Shown here piece after piece: positions 1 through 9,451 of a stretch of DNA of 14,440 nucleotides. The position numbers and the translations under genes were made by a program. The notes under the pieces are model-generated. The model saw only the letters and a program-made list of their open reading frames with translations, did no database searches and had not been told where the DNA came from. The DNA is from JBDSEG01 sp039920165 (GTDB taxonomy: Bacteria; Pseudomonadota; Gammaproteobacteria; Burkholderiales; Burkholderiaceae_C): assembly GCA_039920165.1 (NCBI GenBank), contig JBDSEG010000270.1:1-14440 (forward strand). The letters run 5' to 3'. Numbering within the stretch: position 1 is the stretch's first letter; each line of letters begins with the position of its first letter.

Positions 1-734
1 GCGTACTGCAGCTTGTTGGTGTCCTGGAACTCGTCGACCAGGATATGGCGGAAGCGCCGCTGGTAGTGCTCCCGCAGGACCGCGTTGTCGCGCATCAGTT
101 CAAAAGTGCGCAGCATCAGCTCGGCGAAATCGACCACGCCCTCGCGCTGGCACTGCTCTTCGTAGGCCTGGAAGACCTGAACCAGCACGCGGCTTTGCGC
201 GTCGTGGATCTCGACATCGCGCGGGCGCTGCCCGTCTTCCTTGCGCGCCGCGATAAACCAAGTCACCTGCTTGGGAACATAGCGCTCCTCGTCGAGGTTC
301 ATCGCCTTGATGACGCGCTTGACAGCCGACAGCTGGTCGCTCGAATCGAGGATCTGGAATCCCTGCGGAAGGGCGGCGAGCTTCCAGTGCGCGCGCAGGA
401 AACGGTTGCACAGGCCGTGAAAGGTGCCGATCCACATCCCGCGCACCGGCAGCGGCAGCATCGCGGACAGGCGGGTCAGCATCTCCTTGGCCGCCTTGTT
501 GGTGAAGGTCACGGCCAACACGCCGCCCGGCGAAAGCTGGCCAGTCTGGATCAGCCAGGCGATGCGCGTCGTCAGCACCCGCGTCTTGCCCGAGCCGGCG
601 CCGGCCAGAATCAGCGCCGGGCGCGCCGGAAGCGTGACGGCGGCGAGTTGCTCGGGATTGAGATTGTGCAGCAGGGCCGAATCCGGCACGCCTTGGCGTG
701 ATTCAGCGGATTCGCGTTCGATCGGCAACGTCAT
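1..734 (-). CDS. uvrD: DNA helicase II, UvrD (N-terminal part, runs off the left edge)
   Basis: This is an SF1A 3'-5' DNA helicase that acts in nucleotide excision and mismatch repair. Only the first 244 codons are in the window and there is no stop before base 1. Visible motifs: a Q-motif region (LNPEQLAAV, residues ~25-33), Walker A AGAGSGKTR (~44-52), motif Ia VTFTNKAAKEM (~75-85), GTFHGLCNRFLR (~103-114) and Walker B/motif II DEFQDTN (~234-240). The stretch QLSAVKRVIKAMNLDEE (~134-150) resembles UvrD more than Rep or PcrA. The chosen start is ATG at 734-732; it gives an N-terminal extension of about 20 residues before the conserved region, and no clear Shine-Dalgarno precedes it. A GACAAT element (complement of 741-746) lies only 6 nt upstream of the ATG. 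The gene sits 27 bp downstream of the Uma2 gene on the same strand and could be cotranscribed with it. The family call is firm; the exact start is less so. Confidence 0.93.
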   Translation of the reverse strand, partial: MTLPIERESAESRQGVPDSALLHNLNPEQLAAVTLPARPALILAGAGSGKTRVLTTRIAWLIQTGQLSPGGVLAVTFTNKAAKEMLTRLSAMLPLPVRGMWIGTFHGLCNRFLRAHWKLAALPQGFQILDSSDQLSAVKRVIKAMNLDEERYVPKQVTWFIAARKEDGQRPRDVEIHDAQSRVLVQVFQAYEEQCQREGVVDFAELMLRTFELMRDNAVLREHYQRRFRHILVDEFQDTNKLQY

Positions 735-761
735 GGACCGATTGTCGGGCACGAGGTCGGC

Positions 762-1346
762 TCAGACCGGCAGGCTCGCCTGCTGACCGGACATGGGCTC
801 GACACTGTCGAAGACCTCGCTGGCGAGCAACTCGCAGGCGACGCTTTCCAGTCCGATGAGCTCGCGGCCGGTCAGGTCGTGCAGCGTGAAAAGCGCATCG
901 GCACCGCGCCGGAAGAGCTGCACCTCGCGCGTGTCCGGGTCGACCAGCAGGTATTCGCGCAGGCTCGTCAGGCTGCGATACAGCGTGAATTTCGAGCCGC
1001 GGTCGTACGACTGGGTCGACGGCGAAAGCACTTCGACGACGAGCGAGGGCGCAGTGAAGATCTGCTCGGTGCGCAGGTCGTCAGGGTCGCAGGTGACGAA
1101 GACGTCGGGGTAAAGGATGGTGTCGGCAGCGATCCTGATCTTCATGGAATCGCCAAACACTTGGCACTTCGTGCCTGCCAATTGTTTGGCCAGCGAAACC
1201 GCGATATTCAAGCCGATCCGCCCGTGCACGCGCCGCGCGCCCACCATCGCGAACACCTCGCCGCGATGGAATTCGTGTCGCTCGGGCTGCAGATTTTCCC
1301 ACTCGAGAAATTGCTGCAGACTCAACTTGATCAGTGGCTCGCCCAT
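762..1346 (-). CDS. Uma2 family protein (DUF820, putative PD-(D/E)XK endonuclease fold)
   Basis: The 194-aa product matches the Uma2/DUF820 family, a restriction-endonuclease-like fold of unknown biological role that is greatly expanded in cyanobacteria and much rarer in betaproteobacteria. Family signatures seen: E/G-rich start of the core (HEFHRGEVFAMVGA, ~24-37), H41 before the helix, YPDVFVTC with D81 (~79-86), VVEVLSPST with E105 (~103-111), and the C-terminal LREYLLVDPDTREVQLFRR (~129-147). D81 and E105 are the usual metal-site acids; the 'K' of ExK is Leu here, which I believe is common in the family. The start at 1346 is preceded at good spacing by GGAG (complement of 1354-1357). An open frame extends far upstream but is antisense to guaC and is not credible. 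The gene is divergent from guaC and immediately upstream of uvrD. Parts (about 1140-1200) look less GC-rich than the neighbours, which hints at acquisition. The biological function is unknown. Confidence 0.88.
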   Translation of the reverse strand: MGEPLIKLSLQQFLEWENLQPERHEFHRGEVFAMVGARRVHGRIGLNIAVSLAKQLAGTKCQVFGDSMKIRIAADTILYPDVFVTCDPDDLRTEQIFTAPSLVVEVLSPSTQSYDRGSKFTLYRSLTSLREYLLVDPDTREVQLFRRGADALFTLHDLTGRELIGLESVACELLASEVFDSVEPMSGQQASLPV

Positions 1347-1353
1347 GAATGTG

Positions 1354-1357
1354 CTCC
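1354..1357 (-). promoter_or_regulatory. Shine-Dalgarno of the Uma2 gene
   Basis: GGAG on the minus strand lies 7 nt upstream of the ATG at 1346. It decides this start over the long upstream in-frame extension. A TATCAT hexamer (complement of 1369-1374) just upstream could be its -10 box, although no good -35 is visible. Confidence 0.55.
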
Positions 1358-1372
1358 GGATGGCGAACATGA

Positions 1373-1452
1373 TAATGAAGCCGTTACCGCCACTGCGCCG
1401 CCACCGCGCGCCTAATGAAGCCGTTACCGCCACTGCGCCGCCACCGCGCGCC
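1373..1452. repeat. Perfect 40-bp tandem duplication in the Uma2/guaC divergent spacer
   Basis: Two identical, directly abutting 40-bp units lie at 1373-1412 and 1413-1452. Each begins TAATGAAGCCG and ends CCACCGCGCGCC. The identity stops exactly at both outer edges (A1372 versus C1412; G1453 versus T1413), so this is a clean two-copy duplication rather than part of a longer array. It fills most of the 117-bp spacer between the Uma2 start (1346) and the guaC start (1464). The left junction carries GATAAT (1371-1376), a 5/6 match to a -10 box on the guaC strand; at the internal junction this becomes CCTAAT. The duplication therefore pushes that putative -10 40 bp further from guaC. Slipped-strand mispairing is a likely origin. 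Confidence 0.97.
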
Positions 1453-1463
1453 GCGTCAGCTCC

Positions 1464-2441
1464 ATGGAAATCTTCGACTACGACAACGTTCTTTTGCTGC
1501 CGCGCAAATGCCGGGTCGACAGCCGTTCCGAATGCGACCCATCGGTCGAATTCGGTGGACGCCGCTTCAACCTGCCGGTCGTGCCGGCCAACATGAAAAC
1601 CGTGGTCGACGAACCGATCACGCAGTGGCTGGCGGCCAACGGCCATTTCTACGTGATGCACCGCTTCGACACCGACAACGTCGCGTATGCGCGGGAGATG
1701 CGCGACAAGGGCTTGTTCGTCTCGCTGAGCTCGGGCGTGAAGGCACCCGACTACGCCGTGATCGACCGTCTGGCGACCGACGGTGTCGGCGCCGACTACA
1801 TCACGATCGATATCGCGCACGGCCATGCCGACAGCGTGCATCGCATGATCGAGCACATCAAGAAAAAGCTGCCACAGGCGTTCATCATCGCCGGCAACGT
1901 CGCCACTCCCGAGGCGGTGATCGACCTCGAGAACTGGGGCGCCGATGCGACCAAGGTCGGCGTGGGGCCGGGCAAGGTCTGCATCACCAAGCTCAAGACC
2001 GGCTTCGGCACCGGCGGCTGGCAACTCTCGGCGCTCAAGTGGTGCGCCCGCGTCGCGACCAAACCCATCATTGCCGACGGCGGCATCCGCGATCATGGCG
2101 ATATCGCCAAGAGCGTGCGCTTCGGCGCCTCGATGGTGATGATCGGCTCGCTGTTCGCGGGCCACGAGGAGTCGCCAGGCCAGACGGTGGAGGTCGACGG
2201 CAAGCAGTTCAAGGAGTACTACGGCAGCGCGTCGGACTTCAACAAGGGCGAGTACAAGCACGTCGAGGGCAAGCGCATCCTCGAGCCGATCAAGGGCAAG
2301 CTCGCCGATACGCTGCGCGAGATGCGCGAGGACGTGCAGAGCTCGATCTCGTACGCAGGTGGCACCCGGCTGGCCGATATTCGCAAGGTCAATTACGTGA
2401 TCCTCGGCGGCGATAACGCGGGCGAGCACCTGCTGATGTAG
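1464..2441 (+). CDS. guaC: GMP reductase
   Basis: The 325-aa enzyme converts GMP to IMP and ammonia with NADPH, returning guanine nucleotides to the purine pool in the cytoplasm. It has the IMPDH/GMPR TIM barrel with no CBS insertion, and its length fits the short, Bacillus-type GuaC (about 326 aa). The family start FDYDNVLLLPRKC is present (~4-16). The active-site loop GVGPGKVCITKLKTGFG (~166-182) carries the catalytic Cys173. The phosphate-binding ADGGIRDHGDIAKS (~204-217) and FGASMVMIGSLFAG (~220-233) follow. KVNYVILGGDNAGEHLLM closes the protein. GMP reductase rather than IMP dehydrogenase is indicated by the short length, the missing CBS domains and the loop sequence. There is no obvious Shine-Dalgarno before the ATG at 1464, which lies 12 bp beyond the 40-bp tandem duplication, so its expression may be affected by that repeat. 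It stands alone between a divergent Uma2 gene and valS. Confidence 0.95.
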   Translation: MEIFDYDNVLLLPRKCRVDSRSECDPSVEFGGRRFNLPVVPANMKTVVDEPITQWLAANGHFYVMHRFDTDNVAYAREMRDKGLFVSLSSGVKAPDYAVIDRLATDGVGADYITIDIAHGHADSVHRMIEHIKKKLPQAFIIAGNVATPEAVIDLENWGADATKVGVGPGKVCITKLKTGFGTGGWQLSALKWCARVATKPIIADGGIRDHGDIAKSVRFGASMVMIGSLFAGHEESPGQTVEVDGKQFKEYYGSASDFNKGEYKHVEGKRILEPIKGKLADTLREMREDVQSSISYAGGTRLADIRKVNYVILGGDNAGEHLLM

Positions 2442-2461
2442 AGCGCGGAGCGCGGAGCGCG
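2441..2461. repeat. Triple 7-bp tandem repeat after guaC
   Basis: GAGCGCG occurs three times head to tail (2441-2447, 2448-2454, 2455-2461), starting at the last base of the guaC TAG stop. There is no hairpin with a T-run, so it is not a standard terminator. The rest of the guaC-valS spacer (to 2587) shows no gene and no convincing terminator. Confidence 0.9.
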
Positions 2462-2574
2462 GGGCGAGATGCCTCGTCCTCGGGGATCGACCAGCGCAGC
2501 GCTCGGGCGAGGAGCGGGCTCGATGCACGCGACCGAACGCGGCGGCAGCGGCTTTCGGCGATGCACCCCCTCCC

Positions 2575-2580
2575 TACAAT
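2575..2580 (+). promoter_or_regulatory. Candidate -10 box of valS (TACAAT), possibly giving a leaderless mRNA
   Basis: TACAAT matches the sigma-70 -10 consensus at 5 of 6 bases and ends 7 nt before the valS ATG at 2588. If it is functional, transcription would begin at or next to the start codon. No good -35 is visible 16-18 nt upstream. A near-identical arrangement precedes uvrD. Confidence 0.45.
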
Positions 2581-2587
2581 TCGGTCC

Positions 2588-5431
<2,844 letters not shown>

Positions 5432-6413
5432 AATCGCGTTGGCCGAGCGCGCTGCCACTCAACATTTCGTCGATCCGCTTCACGACCGCCCAGGCGCTGC
5501 GCCGGCGCGATTCGCGCGTCGTGCTCGCCACGCGTGGTGTGACCTGCAGGTTGTCGATGCCCGCGAGCGGCCGGCCCTCGTCGAGCGCGCCCGGCTCTAG
5601 GCTGTCGAACCAGGCGGCTGCGATGCGGCCACGGCCCATCGCTTCGGCCAACGCGGCGTGGTCGAACAGGCCCGAGTGCGCGATGCTCACCAGCACCTGA
5701 TCGGGCTTGCAGAACGGCAGGAAGCGATCGCCGAGCAGGCCGTGGTAGCGGCTGTAGTAGGACAGCTGCACACACACCGCATCGGCCTGTTCGAGCAGTT
5801 CGCGCAGACCGAGCGGGCGCACGCCCCAGCGTTCCCACAGGCTGTCGCTAGCGTGCATTGAGGGGTCGTAGCCGACCACGCGGGCGCCGAAGCCGGCAAG
5901 CAGTCGCGCGGTGGTGCGCGCGGCCGGCGTCATGCCCACCAGTCCGACGGTCGCGCCGCCCAGTTCTCGTCCCACCCACATGCCGTCGGCGCCCATCACC
6001 GGCACCCGACGCAACATGGTCAGCACCGCGCCGAGCATGAATTCGGCTTCGGCCTGCGCCGTCGCATTCAGGCTGCGGACCACCTCGACGCCCGCCTTGG
6101 CGCAGGCATCCATATCGATATTTTCGGACCCTGCGCTCATGCGTCCGACCGCACGCAGCGCCGGCGCGTACTGCAGCACGCTCGCGTCGAGGCTGACGCT
6201 CGAAGGAACGACGATTGCCCTGACGTTGTAGAGAGCTTGCCGAAAGGCGCGCGGATCCTGCGCCAATTCAGGCGCGAGCCGAACCTCGTGCCGTGACGAC
6301 AGCCACTGCACGACGTCGTCTTCCAGTCGTTCGACAATCAAGAGGTCCATGCGTCAGCGGCCGGGGAATGGGATAGAAAGGCGCATGCAAGAATTCCAAC
6401 TGCCCATCCGAGG

Positions 6414-6419
6414 ATTGTA
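6414..6419 (-). promoter_or_regulatory. Candidate -10 box (TACAAT) of the dehydrogenase-like gene
   Basis: The complement of 6414-6419 reads TACAAT, 5/6 to consensus, in the 74-bp divergent spacer. It would place a transcript start about 57 nt before the ATG at 6350. The -35 region, inside the galU start, is weak. On the other strand, GAGGA at 6410-6414 is a plausible Shine-Dalgarno for galU, so the two signals overlap. Confidence 0.35.
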
Positions 6420-6424
6420 ACAAG

Positions 6425-7291
6425 ATGTTAGTGAACAAAGCGATCTTCCCGGTGGCCGGCTTGGGCACGCGGTTCCTGCCCGCGACCAAGGCCCAACCCA
6501 AGGAGATGCTCCCGGTGGTCGACAAGCCGCTGATCCAGTATGCGGTGGAGGAAGCGTACGCCGCCGGCGTGCGGGAGATGATCTTCGTGACCGGCCGGCA
6601 CAAGCGCCCGATCGAGGATCACTTTGACATGACCTTCGAGCTCGAGGTAGCCCTTGAACGCGCGGAAAAACACGAGTTGCTCGCGCTCGTTCGCAGCGTC
6701 AAGCCGGACGACATGGAATGCATCTACGTGCGCCAGCCGCAGGCCCTTGGCCTTGGCCACGCCGTGCTGTGCGCGCAGCGGCTGATCGGCAACGAGCCCT
6801 TTGCGGTGCTCCTGGCCGACGATCTGATGGTGGGAACGCCGCCGATCCTCGCGCAGATGGTCGAGCAGTACAACGAATGGCGCGTCTCGATCCTCGCGGT
6901 GCAGGAAGTGCCCGCCGAGCACACCCGGCGCTACGGCATCGTCGCCGGCACGCCGATCAACGACATGCTGATGGATGTGAGCCGCATCGTCGAGAAGCCG
7001 GCTCCGCAAGACGCGCCGTCGCGCCTGGGTGTGGCCGGCCGCTACATCCTGACGCCGGGGGTGCTGCACGAAATCGCGAACCAGGCTGGCGGCGTGGGCG
7101 GCGAGATCCAGCTCACCGACGGCATTGCCGGTCTGCTGCGGCGCGAGAAGGTATTTGCGTATCGCTACGAGGGCAAGCGCTACGACTGCGGCAGCAAGGA
7201 AGGTTTCCTGCAGGCCAATGTCGAACTGGCGCTGACGCACCCCGAGGTCGGCCCGTCGTTTCGCGAGTATCTGCGCGCGCTCGAGATCTGA
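6425..7291 (+). CDS. galU: UTP--glucose-1-phosphate uridylyltransferase
   Basis: The 288-aa cytoplasmic enzyme makes UDP-glucose from UTP and glucose-1-phosphate, supplying precursors for LPS, exopolysaccharide and osmoregulated glucans. The nucleotide-binding N-terminus AIFPVAGLGTRFLPATK (6-22) followed by PKEMLPVVDKP (25-35) is diagnostic for GalU. QPQALGLGHAV (104-114) contacts the base. D132 in LLADDLM is the metal-site Asp. VEKP (189-192) carries Lys191, which binds the sugar phosphate. GEIQLTDGIAGLLRRE (226-241) and YDCGSKEGF (253-261) complete the family signature. The length is normal. ATG 6425 is preceded by a modest GAGGA. It converges with tusA, with only 21 bp between the stop codons, a spacer filled by GC-rich inverted repeats. 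Confidence 0.97.
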   Translation: MLVNKAIFPVAGLGTRFLPATKAQPKEMLPVVDKPLIQYAVEEAYAAGVREMIFVTGRHKRPIEDHFDMTFELEVALERAEKHELLALVRSVKPDDMECIYVRQPQALGLGHAVLCAQRLIGNEPFAVLLADDLMVGTPPILAQMVEQYNEWRVSILAVQEVPAEHTRRYGIVAGTPINDMLMDVSRIVEKPAPQDAPSRLGVAGRYILTPGVLHEIANQAGGVGGEIQLTDGIAGLLRREKVFAYRYEGKRYDCGSKEGFLQANVELALTHPEVGPSFREYLRALEI

Positions 7292-7294
7292 GAT

Positions 7295-7325
7295 GGCGCG
7301 CACGCGCGCCGGCTAGCGCCGGCGC
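7295..7325. terminator. Overlapping GC-rich hairpins between convergent galU and tusA
   Basis: Two perfect inverted repeats overlap. GGCGCGC (7295-7301) pairs with GCGCGCC (7304-7310). GCGCCGGC (7306-7313) pairs with GCCGGCGC (7318-7325) around a TAGC loop. The second contains the tusA stop codon. They lie between convergent genes, so a bidirectional transcription barrier or an mRNA 3'-end stabiliser is plausible. Neither strand shows a T-run, so a standard intrinsic terminator is not proven. Confidence 0.4.
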
Positions 7326-7540
7326 AGCAAGTGGATGAACTCATCCGCCGCGGTCGTCTGTTCGACCAGTTCGTTTCCGGTCTGGCGCGCGAAGGCCTGG
7401 AAGTCGCGCATCGAACCGGGGTCGGTCGAAACGACCTTCAGCACCTCGCCGCTGTGCATGTCGGCCAGCGCCTTCTTGGCCTTGAGGATCGGCAGCGGGC
7501 AATTCAGGCCGCGCGTATCGATCTCTTTTTCGATTTGCAT
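7313..7540 (-). CDS. tusA: TusA-family sulfurtransferase / sulfur carrier
   Basis: This 75-aa protein belongs to the TusA/SirA/YeeD family of small cytoplasmic persulfide carriers. It has the signature DTRGLNCPLPILKAKKAL (~8-25), in which Cys14 of the CPxP motif carries the sulfane sulfur. Its length equals that of typical TusA (about 75-81 aa). A strong Shine-Dalgarno GAGGAAG (complement of 7546-7552) sits 5 nt before the ATG at 7540. It lies 33 bp downstream of cysM on the same strand and is almost certainly cotranscribed with it. Known roles of the family are tRNA 2-thiouridine synthesis, molybdenum cofactor assembly and, in sulfur oxidisers, delivery of sulfur. Which of these applies cannot be told from this sequence. 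Because the family is diverse, the symbol tusA should be read as family-level. Confidence 0.9.
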   Translation of the reverse strand: MQIEKEIDTRGLNCPLPILKAKKALADMHSGEVLKVVSTDPGSMRDFQAFARQTGNELVEQTTAADEFIHLLRRR

Positions 7541-7573
7541 GGGGACTTCCTCTTTCTCGAAGGGAACGATGAT

Positions 7574-8491
7574 TCAGGCAGGAAAGACGCCGGTCGACAG
7601 ATAGCGGTCGCCGCGGTCACACACGATGAAGACGATGGTGGCGTTTTCGAGCCTGCGCGCGATCTGCAGCGCCACCCAGCAGGCACCGGCGGCCGAGATG
7701 CCGGCGAAAAGGCCTTCCTCGCGTGCCAGACGGCGCGCCATATCTTCGGCGTCCGCCTGCGTCACGTCGATCGTCTCGTCGATCCACGACGGGTCGTAGA
7801 TCTTCGGCAGATATTCGACCGGCCATTTACGGATGCCGGGGATGCGCGAACCCTCGCCCGGCTGGGCCCCGATCACGCGCATCGCAGGGCTGACTTCTTT
7901 CAGGTAGCGCGAAACGCCGGTTATGGTGCCGGTCGTGCCCATGGCGCTCACGAAATGCGTCACCTGCCCGGCCGTATCGGCCCAGATTTCGGGGCCGGTC
8001 GTCTCGTAGTGGATGCGCGGGTTGTCGGCGTTCGCGAACTGGTCGAGAACCCTGCCCTTGCCGTCGCGCTGCATCTGCTCGGCCAGGTCGCGCGCGTATT
8101 CCATGCCGCCCGAGCGCGGCGTGAGGATCAGTTCGGCGCCGAACGCCTTCATGGTCTGCGCGCGCTCGATGCTGAGGTCCTCGGGCATGATCAGAAGCAT
8201 GCGGTAGCCGCGGATCGCGGCCGCCATCGCGAGCGCGATGCCGGTATTGCCCGAGGTCGCCTCGATCAGCGTATCGCCCGGCTTGATCTCGCCGCGCAGC
8301 TCGGCATTGCGGATCATCGAGATGGCCGGGCGATCCTTCACCGAACCGGCCGGATTGTTGCCTTCGAGCTTGCCGAGAATGACGTTGCCCCGGCGCTCGT
8401 TGTCCGCACCCGGCAGCCGCACCAGCCGCACCAGCGGGGTCTTGCCGATCACGTCTTCGAGCGTGGCGTAACAGGGCGTGGGGTCGCGCAT
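7574..8491 (-). CDS. cysM: Cysteine synthase B (O-acetylserine sulfhydrylase)
   Basis: The 305-aa PLP-dependent enzyme makes cysteine from O-acetylserine. CysM-type enzymes can also use thiosulfate to form S-sulfocysteine. The cofactor Lys is K52 in NPAGSVKDRPA. The substrate/phosphate loop SGNTG is at 80-84, and GTTGTITGVSRYLKE binds the PLP phosphate. CysM rather than CysK is favoured by the short N-terminus TLEDVIGKTPLVRL, by RSGGMEYARDLAEQM and by the C-terminal DRGDRYLSTGVFP. The start at 8491 is preceded by GAGGAG at 5 nt, while the in-frame upstream ATG at 8509 and longer extensions lack such a site. It is the first gene of a cysM-tusA operon on the minus strand and is divergent from tRNA-Leu. 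Confidence 0.95.
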   Translation of the reverse strand: MRDPTPCYATLEDVIGKTPLVRLVRLPGADNERRGNVILGKLEGNNPAGSVKDRPAISMIRNAELRGEIKPGDTLIEATSGNTGIALAMAAAIRGYRMLLIMPEDLSIERAQTMKAFGAELILTPRSGGMEYARDLAEQMQRDGKGRVLDQFANADNPRIHYETTGPEIWADTAGQVTHFVSAMGTTGTITGVSRYLKEVSPAMRVIGAQPGEGSRIPGIRKWPVEYLPKIYDPSWIDETIDVTQADAEDMARRLAREEGLFAGISAAGACWVALQIARRLENATIVFIVCDRGDRYLSTGVFPA

Positions 8492-8496
8492 GAATT

Positions 8497-8502
8497 CTCC
8501 TC
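8497..8502 (-). promoter_or_regulatory. Shine-Dalgarno of cysM
   Basis: The minus strand reads GAGGAG, followed by 5 nt and the ATG at 8491. This fixes the cysM start and rules out the longer open frame reaching 8572. Confidence 0.7.
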
Positions 8503-8601
8503 GCGGCATTGTCGCAGGGGCTCGCGGGTGCAGTCTGCGTCGAATGCTCTTCACGGCCGGATGCCGCGGCAAACGGCGACGTGCGCAGGGTCAGCCGCCG
8601 A

Positions 8602-8607
8602 TAGAAT
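8602..8607 (+). promoter_or_regulatory. Candidate -10 box of tRNA-Leu (TAGAAT)
   Basis: TAGAAT, a 5/6 match to TATAAT, ends 8 nt before the mature tRNA 5' end at 8616. This spacing implies that the transcript begins almost at the mature end, leaving a very short 5' leader for RNase P. No strong -35 is seen at 16-18 nt. Confidence 0.5.
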
Positions 8608-8615
8608 GGGCGCAT

Positions 8616-8700
8616 GCCCCGGTGGTGAAATTGGTATACACGATGGACTCAAAATCCATTGCCGCAAGGCGTGCCGGTTCAAGTCCGGCCCGGGGCACCA
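8616..8700 (+). tRNA. tRNA-Leu (anticodon CAA)
   Basis: This is a complete class II tRNA with encoded CCA. Acceptor stem: GCCCCGG (8616-8622) with CCGGGGC (8690-8696), then A-CCA (8697-8700). The D arm starts TGGTGAAATTGGTA. Anticodon stem ATGGA/TCCAT (8643-8647/8655-8659) encloses the loop CTCAAAA with anticodon CAA at 8650-8652, which reads UUG. The long variable arm (about 8660-8672, TGCCGCAAGGCGT) marks it as Leu type. T arm: GCCGG-TTCAAGT-CCGGC (8673-8689). The rhomboid gene follows 81 bp later on the same strand with no clear terminator between, so read-through is possible. No integrase or repeated 3' tRNA end is present, so there is no sign of an integrated island here. Confidence 0.97.
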
Positions 8701-8781
8701 CCCGAACCCGAATGCGTCCGCCTAGGCGTGCGACTCGTGGCACGTCACGACCCGGCACTCCGCCCTTATACGGATTTGCGC

Positions 8782-9375
8782 ATGCCTTCGTTGCCCCCGG
8801 TCACCCAGGCCCTGTTGTTGATCAACGTCGCGGCCTTTTTTCTTGACCAGCTCCTCGGCCGCACGCTCACGCTGTGGTTCGCGCTGTGGCCGATCGGCCC
8901 GAATTTCATGCCCTGGCAGGTGGCGAGCTATGCCTTCCTGCACGGCAGCTTCGTGCACCTGTTCTTCAACATGCTCGGCCTGTGGATGTTTGGCGCCGAA
9001 CTCGAGCGCGTGTGGGGCCAGAAGCGCTTCGTCCAGTTCTATGCCGCGAGCGTGCTGAGCGCTGCGGGGATGCAGCTGCTTGTCAATTTCATCCTTGGCT
9101 CGCCGGTACCCACGGTCGGCGCATCGGGCGGACTGTTCGGCCTGTTGCTCGCCTTCGGAATGACGTTTCCTAACCGCACCATCACGCCCCTCATCCCGCC
9201 AATCCCGATGCCAGCCAAGGTCTTCGTCGCGATCTACGGTGGGCTCGAACTCTTTCTCGGCGTCACCGGTACCCAGCAGGGCGTAGCGCACTTCGCCCAC
9301 TTGGGCGGGATGCTCGGCGGCTTTCTGATGATCCGCTACTGGCGCGGCATGCCGCCGTTCGGCCGGCGCCGCTGA
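8782..9375 (+). CDS. Rhomboid-family intramembrane serine protease
   Basis: The 197-aa polytopic inner-membrane protein has the minimal six-helix rhomboid core and no N-terminal cytoplasmic domain, unlike E. coli GlpG. Helix 1 is about residues 8-24. HGSFVHLFFNMLGLWMFG (~54-71) holds the conserved HxxxN (H59, N63) of the oxyanion region. The nucleophile is Ser115 in VGASGGLFG (~112-120), matching GxSG. The partner His173 is in AHFAHLGGMLGG (~169-180). The catalytic dyad is therefore intact. I chose ATG 8782 (MPSLPPVTQALLLIN), because the in-frame extension upstream starts inside tRNA-Leu. The substrate is unknown. It is followed 76 bp downstream on the same strand by a PDZ-bearing HtrA-like protein, which suggests a shared role at the membrane. 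Confidence 0.92.
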   Translation: MPSLPPVTQALLLINVAAFFLDQLLGRTLTLWFALWPIGPNFMPWQVASYAFLHGSFVHLFFNMLGLWMFGAELERVWGQKRFVQFYAASVLSAAGMQLLVNFILGSPVPTVGASGGLFGLLLAFGMTFPNRTITPLIPPIPMPAKVFVAIYGGLELFLGVTGTQQGVAHFAHLGGMLGGFLMIRYWRGMPPFGRRR

Positions 9376-9440
9376 CGGCAAAGTCCCTGCGCGGTTCACG
9401 GCCGCCGCGATAGCTCATGCTCGGCGCGGCATCTCACTTC

Positions 9441-9445
9441 GGGAG
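9441..9445 (+). promoter_or_regulatory. Shine-Dalgarno of the HtrA-like gene
   Basis: GGGAG lies 6 nt before the ATG at 9452 and supports that start over the internal ATG at 9470. Confidence 0.55.
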
Positions 9446-9451
9446 ATCGAC

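Noticed and set aside
1373..1452. A CRISPR-like array.
   Set aside because: There are only two directly abutting copies with no spacers and no cas genes. It is a simple tandem duplication.
1347..2528. An N-terminal extension of about 394 codons of the Uma2 frame, antisense to guaC.
   Set aside because: The extension opposes the guaC coding sequence, has no family resemblance and crosses the 40-bp duplication. The start at 1346 has its own Shine-Dalgarno and gives the normal Uma2 length.
7331..8725. A 464-codon plus-strand open frame across tusA and cysM into tRNA-Leu.
   Set aside because: It is antisense to two well-supported genes and runs into the tRNA. The product has no domain signature and is a composition shadow.
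8659..8781. A longer rhomboid reading frame starting inside tRNA-Leu.
   Set aside because: The first 41 codons would overlap mature tRNA sequence. Rhomboid homology begins at the ATG at 8782.
8600..8782. tRNA-Leu as an integration site for a mobile island.
   Set aside because: There is no integrase, no duplicated 3' tRNA end and no change to foreign-looking genes downstream.
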